This document shows, piece by piece, positions 17,175 to 27,421 of a stretch of DNA of 64,000 nt. Source of the stretch: Rhodothermales bacterium (lineage in GTDB: Bacteria > Bacteroidota > Rhodothermia > Rhodothermales > UBA10348); contig JANQQV010000027.1 of assembly GCA_028284865.1 (NCBI GenBank), positions 1 through 64,000 on the forward strand, given 5' to 3'. Position numbers and translations under genes: made by a program. How positions within the stretch are numbered: the stretch's first letter is position 1; each line of letters starts with the position of its first letter. Under the pieces are notes generated by a model, which was not told the DNA's origin, made no database searches, and saw only the letters and a list, made by a program, of their open reading frames with translations.

Positions 17175-19214
17175 CTAGGCGGGGATCAACGCGCTGACGC
17201 TGAGGCCATCCAGCGAAAGCAACCCATTCTCGAAGCGACTCACGTCCTGGAACGGCTCTCCAATTACCCAGGAAGATCCTTTTATGGCTTCCGGAAGAGG
17301 GGGCAAGACCGAAGTGACCGGGTGGTCGATCGGGTTGATCACCATGAACAGGGAGTCCGTTTTGTCAGCGGAAATCAACTGGAGTCCAAGGACTCGATCG
17401 TGTGGATTTTTCCAGTCAGATTCTTGCATGGGTCGACCGGACGGGTGCCACCAGTGTGCGGTGGCCGATCCCTTAGCTCCCAGGAAACGTCGCTGCGAGA
17501 GAATCGGGTGGGCTTTTCGAAAGGCGATCAACTGCTTCACTTGAGCAAGAAGCGTTTCATCGACCGATTCCCAGTCGTACCAGGAAATCTCGTTGTCCTG
17601 GCAATAGGCATTGTTATTGCCCTGTTGAGTGCGGCCCAACTCGTCACCACCCAGCATCATTGGTACGCCCTGGGACAGGAACAGGGTACCCATCAGACTG
17701 CGACGTACTGCCCGGCGACGGGCGGCAATCACCGGATCATCGGTCGGCCCCTCCACACCCCAGTTCCTGGAATGATTCGGCTCGTGACCGTCACGGTTTT
17801 CCTCTCCGTTGGCCCAATTGTGCTTCTGTTCGTACGTGACCAGATCATTCAGCGTGAATCCGTCGTGGGCCGTGATGAAATTGATCGAAGCGGAGGGACG
17901 ACGCAGTCCGAAGATGTCGCTGCTGCCGCTCAGACGCGTTGCAAAGGTTGATTTCGACAGCGATTCGCCTGTCCAGAACATGCGCACATCGTCCCGATAC
18001 CGCCCATTCCACTCCCGCCAGGGAGACTGGAAGGTGCCCAGTTGATAGCCCTCGGGTCCCAGGTCCCAGGGTTCGGCAATCAGTTTTCGGGATCGCAGGA
18101 TCGGATCCTGCTGGAGCAGGATGAAGAACGGACCATCCATGTCGACACGCTGACCCGCGCGAGCCAGCACTGTGGCGAGGTCGAAACGGAATCCATCGAC
18201 ACCAAGTGTGCCGGCCCAGTACCGCAGCGAGTCGGCAATGAGCCGCATAACGACGGGCTGTCTTACATCGAGGGTATTCCCTGTTCCGGTGTAGTTGTGC
18301 AGATAGCGGGGGTTGTCTTCGCGCGAGAGGTAGTAGCTCAGGTTGTCCAGCCCGCGGAAGGACAACGTCGGCCCCATCGGGCCACCCTCTGCCGTATGGT
18401 TGAAGACCACATCGATGATGACCTCAAGCCCCGCGGCGTGAAGTCGGTCGACCATGGTTCGAAACTCGACTGCTGCGGCCTCGGGATGGGCTGCATACGA
18501 GGGTTCCGGAGCGAAATAGCCCAGGGTGTTGTAGCCCCAGTAGTTGACCTTGCCCTGCTGGTCAAGGTGATGTTCGTGCAGGTTCGTCTGAACCGGTAGA
18601 AGCTGCACGGACGTCACGCCGAGGCCTTTGAGATAGTCGATGACCGGCTCCGTGGCCAGGCCCGCATACGTTCCACGCAGGTGCTCAGGTACGTCAGGGT
18701 GGGTCATCGTCAGCCCACGCACATGCGTCTCGTAGATGACGGTTTGCTCCCAGGGAATCTCGGGACCGTGCTCCAGTTCGCATGCGATGTGTTGGGGAGC
18801 GACACGTGCAAGACCGGCCGTTCGTGCTGAGTCAGCTGTGAAGAAGGTCGTGTCATCGTGTCCCGGGTTATACCCAAGAATGGTGGGGTCCCAGACCGGT
18901 TTTCGGGCGATGTCGCGCGCGTAAGGGTCGAGCAACAGCTTGTTTCGATTGAATCGATGCCCGCGCTCGGGTTCGTACGGGCCATCGACACGGAATCCGT
19001 ACAACTGACCGATGTCCAGACCGGGCACGAAGCCGTGCCAGATGTTGCCCGTTCGCTCACTCAGGTCGATTTCGTGGCGCTCATGGGCGTCTTCGATGCT
19101 GTCAAACAAACACAGGCTGACGCGCGTGGCGTGCGCGCTGAAGACGGCAAAGTTGACCCCGCCTTTGACGGGAGTCGCACCAAGCGGCCAGGGTTTTCCG
19201 GGGAGAGTCGACAT
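17175..19214 (-). CDS. glgX: Glycogen debranching enzyme GlgX (isoamylase type, GH13)
   Basis: About 679 aa. It hydrolyses alpha-1,6 branches of glycogen or limit dextrin. The N-terminal CBM48 begins PGKPWPLGATPVKGGVNFAV. GH13 landmarks follow: EVIIDVVFNHTAEGG (region I), GVDGFRFDLATVLAR (nucleophile Asp, region II), RKLIAEPWDLG (acid Glu, region III) and FITAHDGFTLNDLV (region IV). The order matches GlgX/TreX rather than pullulanase. ATG 19214 (MSTLPGKPWPLG) is chosen; the frame extends 18 codons upstream without conservation. Transcribed divergently from glgB and convergent with malQ, forming one alpha-glucan block. Confidence 0.95.
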   Translation of the reverse strand: MSTLPGKPWPLGATPVKGGVNFAVFSAHATRVSLCLFDSIEDAHERHEIDLSERTGNIWHGFVPGLDIGQLYGFRVDGPYEPERGHRFNRNKLLLDPYARDIARKPVWDPTILGYNPGHDDTTFFTADSARTAGLARVAPQHIACELEHGPEIPWEQTVIYETHVRGLTMTHPDVPEHLRGTYAGLATEPVIDYLKGLGVTSVQLLPVQTNLHEHHLDQQGKVNYWGYNTLGYFAPEPSYAAHPEAAAVEFRTMVDRLHAAGLEVIIDVVFNHTAEGGPMGPTLSFRGLDNLSYYLSREDNPRYLHNYTGTGNTLDVRQPVVMRLIADSLRYWAGTLGVDGFRFDLATVLARAGQRVDMDGPFFILLQQDPILRSRKLIAEPWDLGPEGYQLGTFQSPWREWNGRYRDDVRMFWTGESLSKSTFATRLSGSSDIFGLRRPSASINFITAHDGFTLNDLVTYEQKHNWANGEENRDGHEPNHSRNWGVEGPTDDPVIAARRRAVRRSLMGTLFLSQGVPMMLGGDELGRTQQGNNNAYCQDNEISWYDWESVDETLLAQVKQLIAFRKAHPILSQRRFLGAKGSATAHWWHPSGRPMQESDWKNPHDRVLGLQLISADKTDSLFMVINPIDHPVTSVLPPLPEAIKGSSWVIGEPFQDVSRFENGLLSLDGLSVSALIPA

Positions 19215-19439
19215 AGCAGGGAGTGAAGCGGCCCCCGTATACCCGAAGGCACTGAGCACGATCCCCAAGCACGCGAATTGATCGCACGATATCGAACATG
19301 CTCGACGAGGGCAGTGCCCGGCCCTTCAATCCCCATACTGAATTCAAGAATCCGGAAGCGCTCCCGGCCGGGACGGGTGAAGCAGGGATTGGTAAATTGC
19401 GACTTCTCCGCTCACACTTACGACACCGACTACCTGTAC

Positions 19440-21328
<1,889 letters not shown>

Positions 21329-21329
<1 letters not shown>

Positions 21330-23242
21330 TGAAGCGAATCCTGGCACTGCTTCCGATCCTGCTGATCACCTCCTGTTCTTTCAACACGGACATTCGGGGG
21401 ATATCGATCGCGGAATACGAAGACAAAGTAGCCGGATTCTGGATGGGCCAGCTGATTGGCAACATCTATGGGTTGTCGCACGAATTCCAGTACCTCGAAG
21501 AGCCGGGCTCAGATGCGTTCCCGCTGGGGTACGGTTCGGCGCTGGACCGTGCGATCGAAGTCGATGGTGCTTTCTCGGACGACGACACGGACCTGGAATA
21601 CATGTACCTCCTTCTGATGGAGGAGCATGGTGTAGAGCCCTCCTATGGTCAGCTGCGCGAGGCCTGGATGGACCACATCAGGGATCGGATCTGGGCGGCA
21701 AACCGGGTGGCCCTGACGCTGATGCATCACGGCTATCATCCGCCGGCGACGGGCAGCAAGGCCAATAATCCTCGATGGTTCGAGATCGATCCGCAACTGA
21801 TCAACGAGATCTGGGCGGTAACTGCACCCGGAATGCCCGACTATGCCGTGCGGAAGACGGCCTGGGCCGCGCGTATCACGAATGACGACTTCGGGATCGA
21901 GCCGGCCATGTTCTATGCAGCGATGTTGTCCGAGGCCTTTTTCGAATCCGACGTATTCAGGTTGATCGAGATCGGTAAAGAGGCCCTACCGGAGGACAGC
22001 CATTTCCGGGGGGTGATTGAGGAGATGGAAGCCCTGTATCAAGAGCACCCGGATGACTGGAAGGCAGCCCGGCAGGTCCTCAGCGATCGCTACTATGTTC
22101 GCCACCCGTACAACGAGTACGGATGGGAGCCCATCGACGCGACGCTCAATGGCGCAGCGGCTGTTCTGGCTCTTCTCTACGGCGAAGGCGACGTTCAGCG
22201 TACGCTTGATCTGGCGTGCTCCATGGGTTGGGATGCAGATAACCAGGCGGCCACGCTGACTGGCTTGCTGGGCTTGGCGTATGGTCTCGATGCTTTGCCT
22301 GATGAGCTGCTCTATCCGGTCTCAAGCTGGGAGAAGCCCTTCAATGACCGCTACATCAATGTCTCTCGGTACGATTTGCCGGATGCGTCCATTGAGGATC
22401 AGATTCAACGGCTGGTCGAACAGGGTGAACGCGTTGTTCAGCAGATCGGCGGGCGATCGACGCGCCTGGATGGCGTTCCAACCCTCCTGGTAAACAATAC
22501 AGAGCCTTTCGTCGCTCCCGAAGAGGTACTTCCTCCACCTGCGCAGATTGTCACGGTAGGGGACTCGGTGGACGTGTCATTCTATTCGACTTATGATGAT
22601 CTCGCGCTCGGGTCTACGCTACCATCATGGCTCGACCGGGAAGGCGCGCGAATCGTCGGCGTCGCTGCTGAAGCTGGTACGGTCGAAGTTGCACTGGCGG
22701 CTGGCCTCGACACCGCTTTGGTTTTGATACACGTCCTTCCTGAAAACCTGGCCCGATCTGCCAGTCAGATTCTCCATCACACCCATGCAGTCGGACTGGA
22801 TGCAAATGGACTGGATACTATTGGACTGGATGCATCGGGACTGGAACTGCTGCGGGATGGCGAGCTTGACGGCCCGTTCTACTCGGAAACGACCACCCAG
22901 CCCATCGAGCACTTTTACGGGTATACCTGGGACGATGTCGTTTCAGCGACCAACGTGACATTCACGGTCGGCTTTCCGAGAGAGGAGTGGGGATGGTTCA
23001 AGGATCCACGAATCGAGTATCGGGATGTCGATGGAAATTGGCAGCCGGTGCCTTCGCTGATCATTTCACCCGAGCCGCCTTCGGGTACTTCCAAGTACCT
23101 TCAGCCTGGACTCGTCACGTATCTGGTCACATTCGACCAGGTGGAGACAACAGCGATCCGGTTGATCGGCCTTTCGGGTGGTCATCCAGTTGATGCACCT
23201 CCGACGTATGGCACGACCTTGACCGAACTCTCGGTCCACTGA
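21329..23242 (+). CDS. Secreted ADP-ribosylglycohydrolase-like lipoprotein with C-terminal discoidin-like domain
   Basis: A 637-residue lipoprotein (MKRILALLPILLITSC, lipobox ITSC). Residues about 28-350 resemble the ADP-ribosylglycohydrolase (DraG/ARH) fold: VAGFWMGQLIGNIYG at the start, SDDDTDLEYMYLLLM (metal-binding DDT/D motif) and CSMGWDADNQAATLTGLLG (the second D-x-D cluster). A putative Ig-like segment follows (about 400-470), then four GLDxx repeats (residues about 489-508), then a beta-rich domain with VTFTVGFPREEWGWF that resembles F5/8-type carbohydrate-binding modules. It overlaps glgB by one base. Because it is exported, a role in extracellular glycan or glycoside processing is more likely than reversing cytoplasmic protein ADP-ribosylation. 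That is inference. Confidence 0.85.
22793..22852 (+). repeat. Four in-frame 15-bp repeats encoding GLDxx
   Basis: GGACTGGA recurs at 22793, 22808, 22823 and 22838, giving GLDAN GLDTI GLDAS GLELL. The repeat sits between the Ig-like and discoidin-like parts of the ADP-ribosylglycohydrolase-like lipoprotein and looks like a replication-slippage minisatellite or a short pentapeptide-repeat linker. Confidence 0.85.
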
Positions 23243-23246
23243 CCCG

Positions 23247-23885
23247 CTACGGAATGCCCAGCAACTTGTGCGTCTGGATTGAGAGACGCCACTGCGGATT
23301 CTCGAGGCAATATTGCGTGGCTTCCTGCGTGAATCGCTCCACGTCCGGGCCGTCCATGGGCTGGAGAAAGAAGTGCTCGAACGCCCAGTCCGCGAATCGC
23401 TCCGGGGGAGCTTCAGGTTGAAACCAGACCAGTTTCAGTTCATGGCCCGACGTCTGAACAACTTCAGCGTCTTTCTTTGGCGATACACAGATCCAGTCGA
23501 TGCCCTCAGGCGCCTGAATGGTCCCGTTGGTCTCGATGGCAATTTCGGCGCCCCTGTCGTGTAGGGCCTCGATAAGCGGCGTGTCCAGCTGAAGGAGAGG
23601 CTCTCCACCGGTGCAGACCACGAATGGGTGATCCGTTCCCGTCGCATCCTTCCAGATTGCCTGAATACGCGTGGCCGCTTCTTCGGCCGTCTTGAATTTT
23701 CCACCCCCGGGGCCGTCCGTACCCACGAAATCCGTATCGCAAAACGTGCAGACGGCGTCCGCGCGATCTTCTTCCCGTCCGGTCCACAGATTGCACCCGG
23801 CAAAGCGAACGAATACCGCCGGGCGACCTGTGTGGTAGCCTTCGCCTTGCAGGGTCGTATAGATTTCTTTGATGGCGTATGCCAT
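23247..23885 (-). CDS. queE: 7-carboxy-7-deazaguanine synthase
   Basis: Radical SAM enzyme of 212 aa that converts 6-carboxytetrahydropterin to 7-carboxy-7-deazaguanine in queuosine precursor synthesis. The N terminus IKEIYTTLQGEGYHTGRP is diagnostic for QueE. The cluster motif is not the canonical CxxxCxxC but CX14CX2C (Cys31, Cys46, Cys49), a variant known from Burkholderia-type QueE. CTGGEPLLQ supplies the SAM-binding GGE motif. No queC, queD or queF is adjacent. It converges with the preceding lipoprotein gene with only 4 bp between stops and is divergent from the SDR gene. Confidence 0.93.
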   Translation of the reverse strand: MAYAIKEIYTTLQGEGYHTGRPAVFVRFAGCNLWTGREEDRADAVCTFCDTDFVGTDGPGGGKFKTAEEAATRIQAIWKDATGTDHPFVVCTGGEPLLQLDTPLIEALHDRGAEIAIETNGTIQAPEGIDWICVSPKKDAEVVQTSGHELKLVWFQPEAPPERFADWAFEHFFLQPMDGPDVERFTQEATQYCLENPQWRLSIQTHKLLGIP

Positions 23886-24045
23886 GTGGGGCCGGGTGAT
23901 CTGCTGCGTTCGGATTCGAGGAAGCGCTGCAACGAGACACTACGTGCAATGATGCCTCTCGCGACGTATTTCGACAGCCCTTCAAACCGCACGGACGTAC
24001 TTTGAGGGTCTAATCGAAGTCTCCAATATATCCCAGCAGGCTATC

Positions 24046-24816
24046 ATGCAGGTTCAGGGCAACACATTCATGGTGACCGGCGGTTCGTCCGGTCTTGGTG
24101 CGGGCACCGCGAAACGACTGATCGATCACGGCGCCAATGTCGTCATTGCTGACATCAATGCGGAAGCTGGTCAGGCGAAGGCGGATGAACTAGGCGCAAA
24201 CGCTGTTTTCGTTCAGACCGATGTCACCAACGAGGAAAGTGTCTCCGCAGCCGTTCAGACAGCGTATGACACGTTTGGCGGATTGAGCGGTGTTGTCAAT
24301 TGTGCCGGGATTCTGGTCGCCAAGAAGACGGTCGGCCGCGGGGGTGCGCATGACCTCGAAAGCTTTGCCCGGGTCATCAACGTGAACCTGGTGGGCAGCT
24401 TCAACGTGATCCGTCTCGCTGCTGCAGCCATGTCGAACAACGAGCCGACCGAAGAAGAAGGAGAGCGCGGAGTAATCATCAACACGGCTTCGGTAGCCGC
24501 ATTTGATGGTCAGATTGGGCAGGCCGCCTACTCAGCGTCGAAAGGAGGCGTGGTCGGGATGACCCTGCCGATCGCTCGCGACCTTTCACGCAACGGCATC
24601 CGTTGTGTCACGATTGCGCCGGGTATTTTCGAAACGCCGATGGTGGCCGGCATGCCGCCGGAAGTTCAGGAGTCCCTCGGCAGCCAGATTCCCTTCCCGA
24701 AGCGACTCGGCAAGCCTTCCGACTACGCGTTCCTTGCCCACCACATCATCGAGAACGTCAAACTGAACGGCGAGACGATCCGACTGGATGGTGGCGTGCG
24801 AATGGGTCCGCGTTAA
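24046..24816 (+). CDS. SDR family oxidoreductase (3-hydroxyacyl-CoA dehydrogenase type 2-like)
   Basis: Classical short-chain dehydrogenase of 256 aa. It shows the cofactor motif [20 protein letters not shown] (Asp after beta2 favours NAD), NCAGI, the catalytic serine in [12 protein letters not shown] and YSASKGG (YxxxK). The [20 protein letters not shown] stretch and the APGIFETPM loop match the HSD17B10/type II 3-hydroxyacyl-CoA dehydrogenase branch, so short-chain acyl-CoA or branched-chain amino-acid oxidation is the likeliest role. Convergent with the aldehyde dehydrogenase, 15 bp between stops. Confidence 0.9.
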   Translation: MQVQGNTFMVTGGSSGLGAGTAKRLIDHGANVVIADINAEAGQAKADELGANAVFVQTDVTNEESVSAAVQTAYDTFGGLSGVVNCAGILVAKKTVGRGGAHDLESFARVINVNLVGSFNVIRLAAAAMSNNEPTEEEGERGVIINTASVAAFDGQIGQAAYSASKGGVVGMTLPIARDLSRNGIRCVTIAPGIFETPMVAGMPPEVQESLGSQIPFPKRLGKPSDYAFLAHHIIENVKLNGETIRLDGGVRMGPR

Positions 24817-24831
24817 GCGGCCGCATCCCCA

Positions 24832-26223
24832 TCAAGTGAACTTCCGGAACGCCCGGGCTATCCAGCTCGAGCGTGGACTGTAAGGCGGCTGCACGAGTCG
24901 AAGGATCCACGATCCCCATCGACGTCGAAGGACGACCTGCTCGTTCGAAAAGGCGCGGAATCCCGCTTCGCCGTGTGAACGACCGATGCCTGAATTGCCT
25001 TCGCCCCCGAAAGGACCGAACGGCTGGACGAACTGGAGCATCGTTGTGTTCTTGCAGACAGCGCCTGTGCGAACGGACTGAGAGAACCGATCGACCACAG
25101 CATCATCCTTCGTGTAGACGTAAGTCGACAAGGGTTTCGGGCGCAAACTGATCCGTTCCAGCGCGTCCTCCACGTTGTCCACGACGACCAGCGGCAGAAT
25201 CGGACCAAAGATCTCCTCCTGCATGACACGAGTCTCTTCCGAAGGATTGAGAATCACCGTGGCCTCGAGTCGCCGCGAGTCTGCGTCTGCACCTCCGCCC
25301 GTCAGGATGTCGGCACCATGCTGCCGAGCGTCATCAATCAATTCGGTCTGACGCCGAAAATGCGTGGGGGTCACAATGGAGGCCAAATCGGCATCGCCGG
25401 CGCCCGGGACATAGGCACGAGCGATTTCATCCGTCAGATGTCTGGTGAAGTCGGCCGCGATGTCTTTGTGGACCAGCAGATAATCCGGAGCGATGCAGGT
25501 CTGACCCGCATTCGAGAATTTGCCAAAGCAAATTCCAGAGGCGGCGGCTTCCAGATCCGCCGAGACATCCACATACGTCGGCGATTTGCCGCCGAGCTCC
25601 AACGTTACCGAAGCCAGATGCCTGGACGCGGCCTCCATGACGATCCGCCCGATTCGCGGACTGCCTGTGAAGTGGATATGCGAGAATGGGAGTGCAAGGA
25701 GTTCAGTTGCTGTCTCAGGGCCACCCATCACGACCGCTCCCTCATCGGGGGGATAGATGGACTCGATCATGGACGTTAGCAAAGCCGCTGCATGTGGCGT
25801 GTGCTCTGATGGCTTGACGACGAACGGGCACCCTGCTGCCGTAGCGTGAATGACCGGGCCCAACGTCAGCAATACCGCATAATTCCACGGCGCGATCAAC
25901 AGACTCGGGCCTTTCGGGTAGCAATGCACATCCGTGCGGGTCCCGATCAACACGAGAGGAGTCGGCTTGCGTTGAGGCTTGATCCACGAAGCCAGGTGAC
26001 GCAACGTGTGATCCAGTTCGATCAAGGTCGTCAGGAATTCCGTGACCTCAACCTCATACGGCGGTTTATAGAAGTCCTTCCAGAGCGCCTCGGTCAACGC
26101 CTGTTCATGCTCCAACAGGGCTTCCCGCAATGCCTTCAGGCGCTGAATTCGATGGGCCAGCGGGGGATTCGGGTTCGCTTTGAAGTGCGCCGTTTGGCGC
26201 TCGAACAACTGGAGTGGGGTCAT
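24832..26223 (-). CDS. Aldehyde dehydrogenase family protein (ALDH3-like)
   Basis: A 463-residue NAD(P)-dependent aldehyde dehydrogenase. Visible motifs are LLIAPWNYAVLLTLGP, the cofactor loop FTGSPRIGRIV, the general base Glu in VTLELGGKSPTYVD and the nucleophilic Cys in GQTCIAPDYLLV. Short length and the C terminus (FSNEQVVLRRRWG, VQPPYSPRS) match the ALDH3/fatty-aldehyde dehydrogenase branch. It oxidises aldehydes to acids; medium- or long-chain fatty aldehydes are the typical substrates of this branch. Start ATG 26223 gives MTPLQLFERQ, and the gene is divergent from the dehydratase at 26334. Confidence 0.93.
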   Translation of the reverse strand: MTPLQLFERQTAHFKANPNPPLAHRIQRLKALREALLEHEQALTEALWKDFYKPPYEVEVTEFLTTLIELDHTLRHLASWIKPQRKPTPLVLIGTRTDVHCYPKGPSLLIAPWNYAVLLTLGPVIHATAAGCPFVVKPSEHTPHAAALLTSMIESIYPPDEGAVVMGGPETATELLALPFSHIHFTGSPRIGRIVMEAASRHLASVTLELGGKSPTYVDVSADLEAAASGICFGKFSNAGQTCIAPDYLLVHKDIAADFTRHLTDEIARAYVPGAGDADLASIVTPTHFRRQTELIDDARQHGADILTGGGADADSRRLEATVILNPSEETRVMQEEIFGPILPLVVVDNVEDALERISLRPKPLSTYVYTKDDAVVDRFSQSVRTGAVCKNTTMLQFVQPFGPFGGEGNSGIGRSHGEAGFRAFSNEQVVLRRRWGSWILRLVQPPYSPRSSWIARAFRKFT

Positions 26224-26333
26224 GGGGCTCTCAATGCGTCCAGCGGAAGATAGGGGTGCCGTCTCTACTCGTCCTGTTTGCTAGATTGGCGTCGCGACAA
26301 CATGCGTCGTTACATCCACAAGTCATCTCGCCC

Positions 26334-27314
26334 ATGCACCCGTCACCTCTGCTCTCCCTTGCGTTGATCAAAGAGGCATCCTCATTCCTTGAGGGACGTA
26401 TTCGCCGTACGCCGGTGGAATTCTCTGCGGATCTGAGCGAGCGCCTCGGGATGGAGGTCTGGCTGAAGCTGGAGAATCTTCAGGTCACGGGCTCATTCAA
26501 GGCGCGCGGCGCGCTGTTCGCCTTGCATCGAATGCATCAGGAAGGTCGCGACCGCGTTGCCACGTGTTCTGCAGGGAATCACGGGCGTGGGTTGGCTCAT
26601 GCCGCCCGGGAGCTCGGAATGAAGGCGACCATCTTTGTCCCGGCCTCCGTCGACCCGGTGAAAGTGGCCGGAATGGAGCGCGATGGGGCCGACGTTCGCA
26701 AAAGCGCATTCCCGGGATTCGATGAAACCGAGCGCTGGGCGCTGGAGGAAACCGAGCGCCTGGGGATTCCCTTCATCAGTGCCTACAACGACCCGCTCGT
26801 AATGGCGGCCAACGGAGGCTCGATCGCGATCGAAGTCGCGGAGCAGGTCCCGGGTGCCACTACCTTCGTCATGCCTGTCGGAGGCGGTGGACACGCTGCC
26901 GGTTTCGCGTACTGGATGAAAGAAACTCTTCCGGTTTCGACCATCGTGGCATGCCAGCATTCTGGATCATCGGCACTGCTCAAGAGCCTTGAACTGGGCG
27001 ATGCCGTCACAGAGATGCCGCCGATCCACACATTGGCTTCCGGATTGGAGGGAGGGATTGGCCCCAATGCATTTGACGTACTCAAATCACGTGTGGATGC
27101 CGTATGTACCATCTCCGAGGCGGAGCTCAGGCACGCCATGCGATGGATGGTGGATCACCACCAGGTGATCATGGAAGGTTCGTGTGCGGTGGCGGTTGCT
27201 GCGTGCCTGCAGGAGCGCATCCCCAAGTCCTCGGGTCCTGTGGTCATTTTCATTTCAGGGCGAAATATCTCCAGGGCATCGCTCGTCGACGTGCTTTCGG
27301 AATCGGACGAGTAG
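26334..27314 (+). CDS. Threonine/serine dehydratase (PLP fold type II, no ACT domain)
   Basis: A 326-residue PLP enzyme. The PLP lysine lies in GSFKARGA, the substrate loop in CSAGNHGRGLAHAA, the phosphate-binding glycine loop in PVGGGGHAAG and the C-terminal serine motif in FISGRNIS. There is no C-terminal ACT domain, so it belongs with catabolic threonine dehydratases and serine racemases rather than biosynthetic IlvA. It deaminates threonine or serine to the 2-oxo acid. The start is the ATG at 26334 (MHPSPLLSLALIKEA); the open frame extends 40 codons upstream without family similarity. Confidence 0.9.
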   Translation: MHPSPLLSLALIKEASSFLEGRIRRTPVEFSADLSERLGMEVWLKLENLQVTGSFKARGALFALHRMHQEGRDRVATCSAGNHGRGLAHAARELGMKATIFVPASVDPVKVAGMERDGADVRKSAFPGFDETERWALEETERLGIPFISAYNDPLVMAANGGSIAIEVAEQVPGATTFVMPVGGGGHAAGFAYWMKETLPVSTIVACQHSGSSALLKSLELGDAVTEMPPIHTLASGLEGGIGPNAFDVLKSRVDAVCTISEAELRHAMRWMVDHHQVIMEGSCAVAVAACLQERIPKSSGPVVIFISGRNISRASLVDVLSESDE

Positions 27315-27421
27315 ACCGTTCGCGTCTCTGTGGTTTGGGGGTCTCCCCGGCGGCAGCAAAGCATTCTGGGAAGTATGTTAGTCGTTCTGTTTCGCAAACG
27401 ACATCAGCCCATCCTCCCACC

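Noticed and set aside
19278-19439. Extended glgB start 54 codons upstream
   Set aside because: The extension is Arg/Pro-rich without GlgB similarity and fills the divergent promoter region with glgX.
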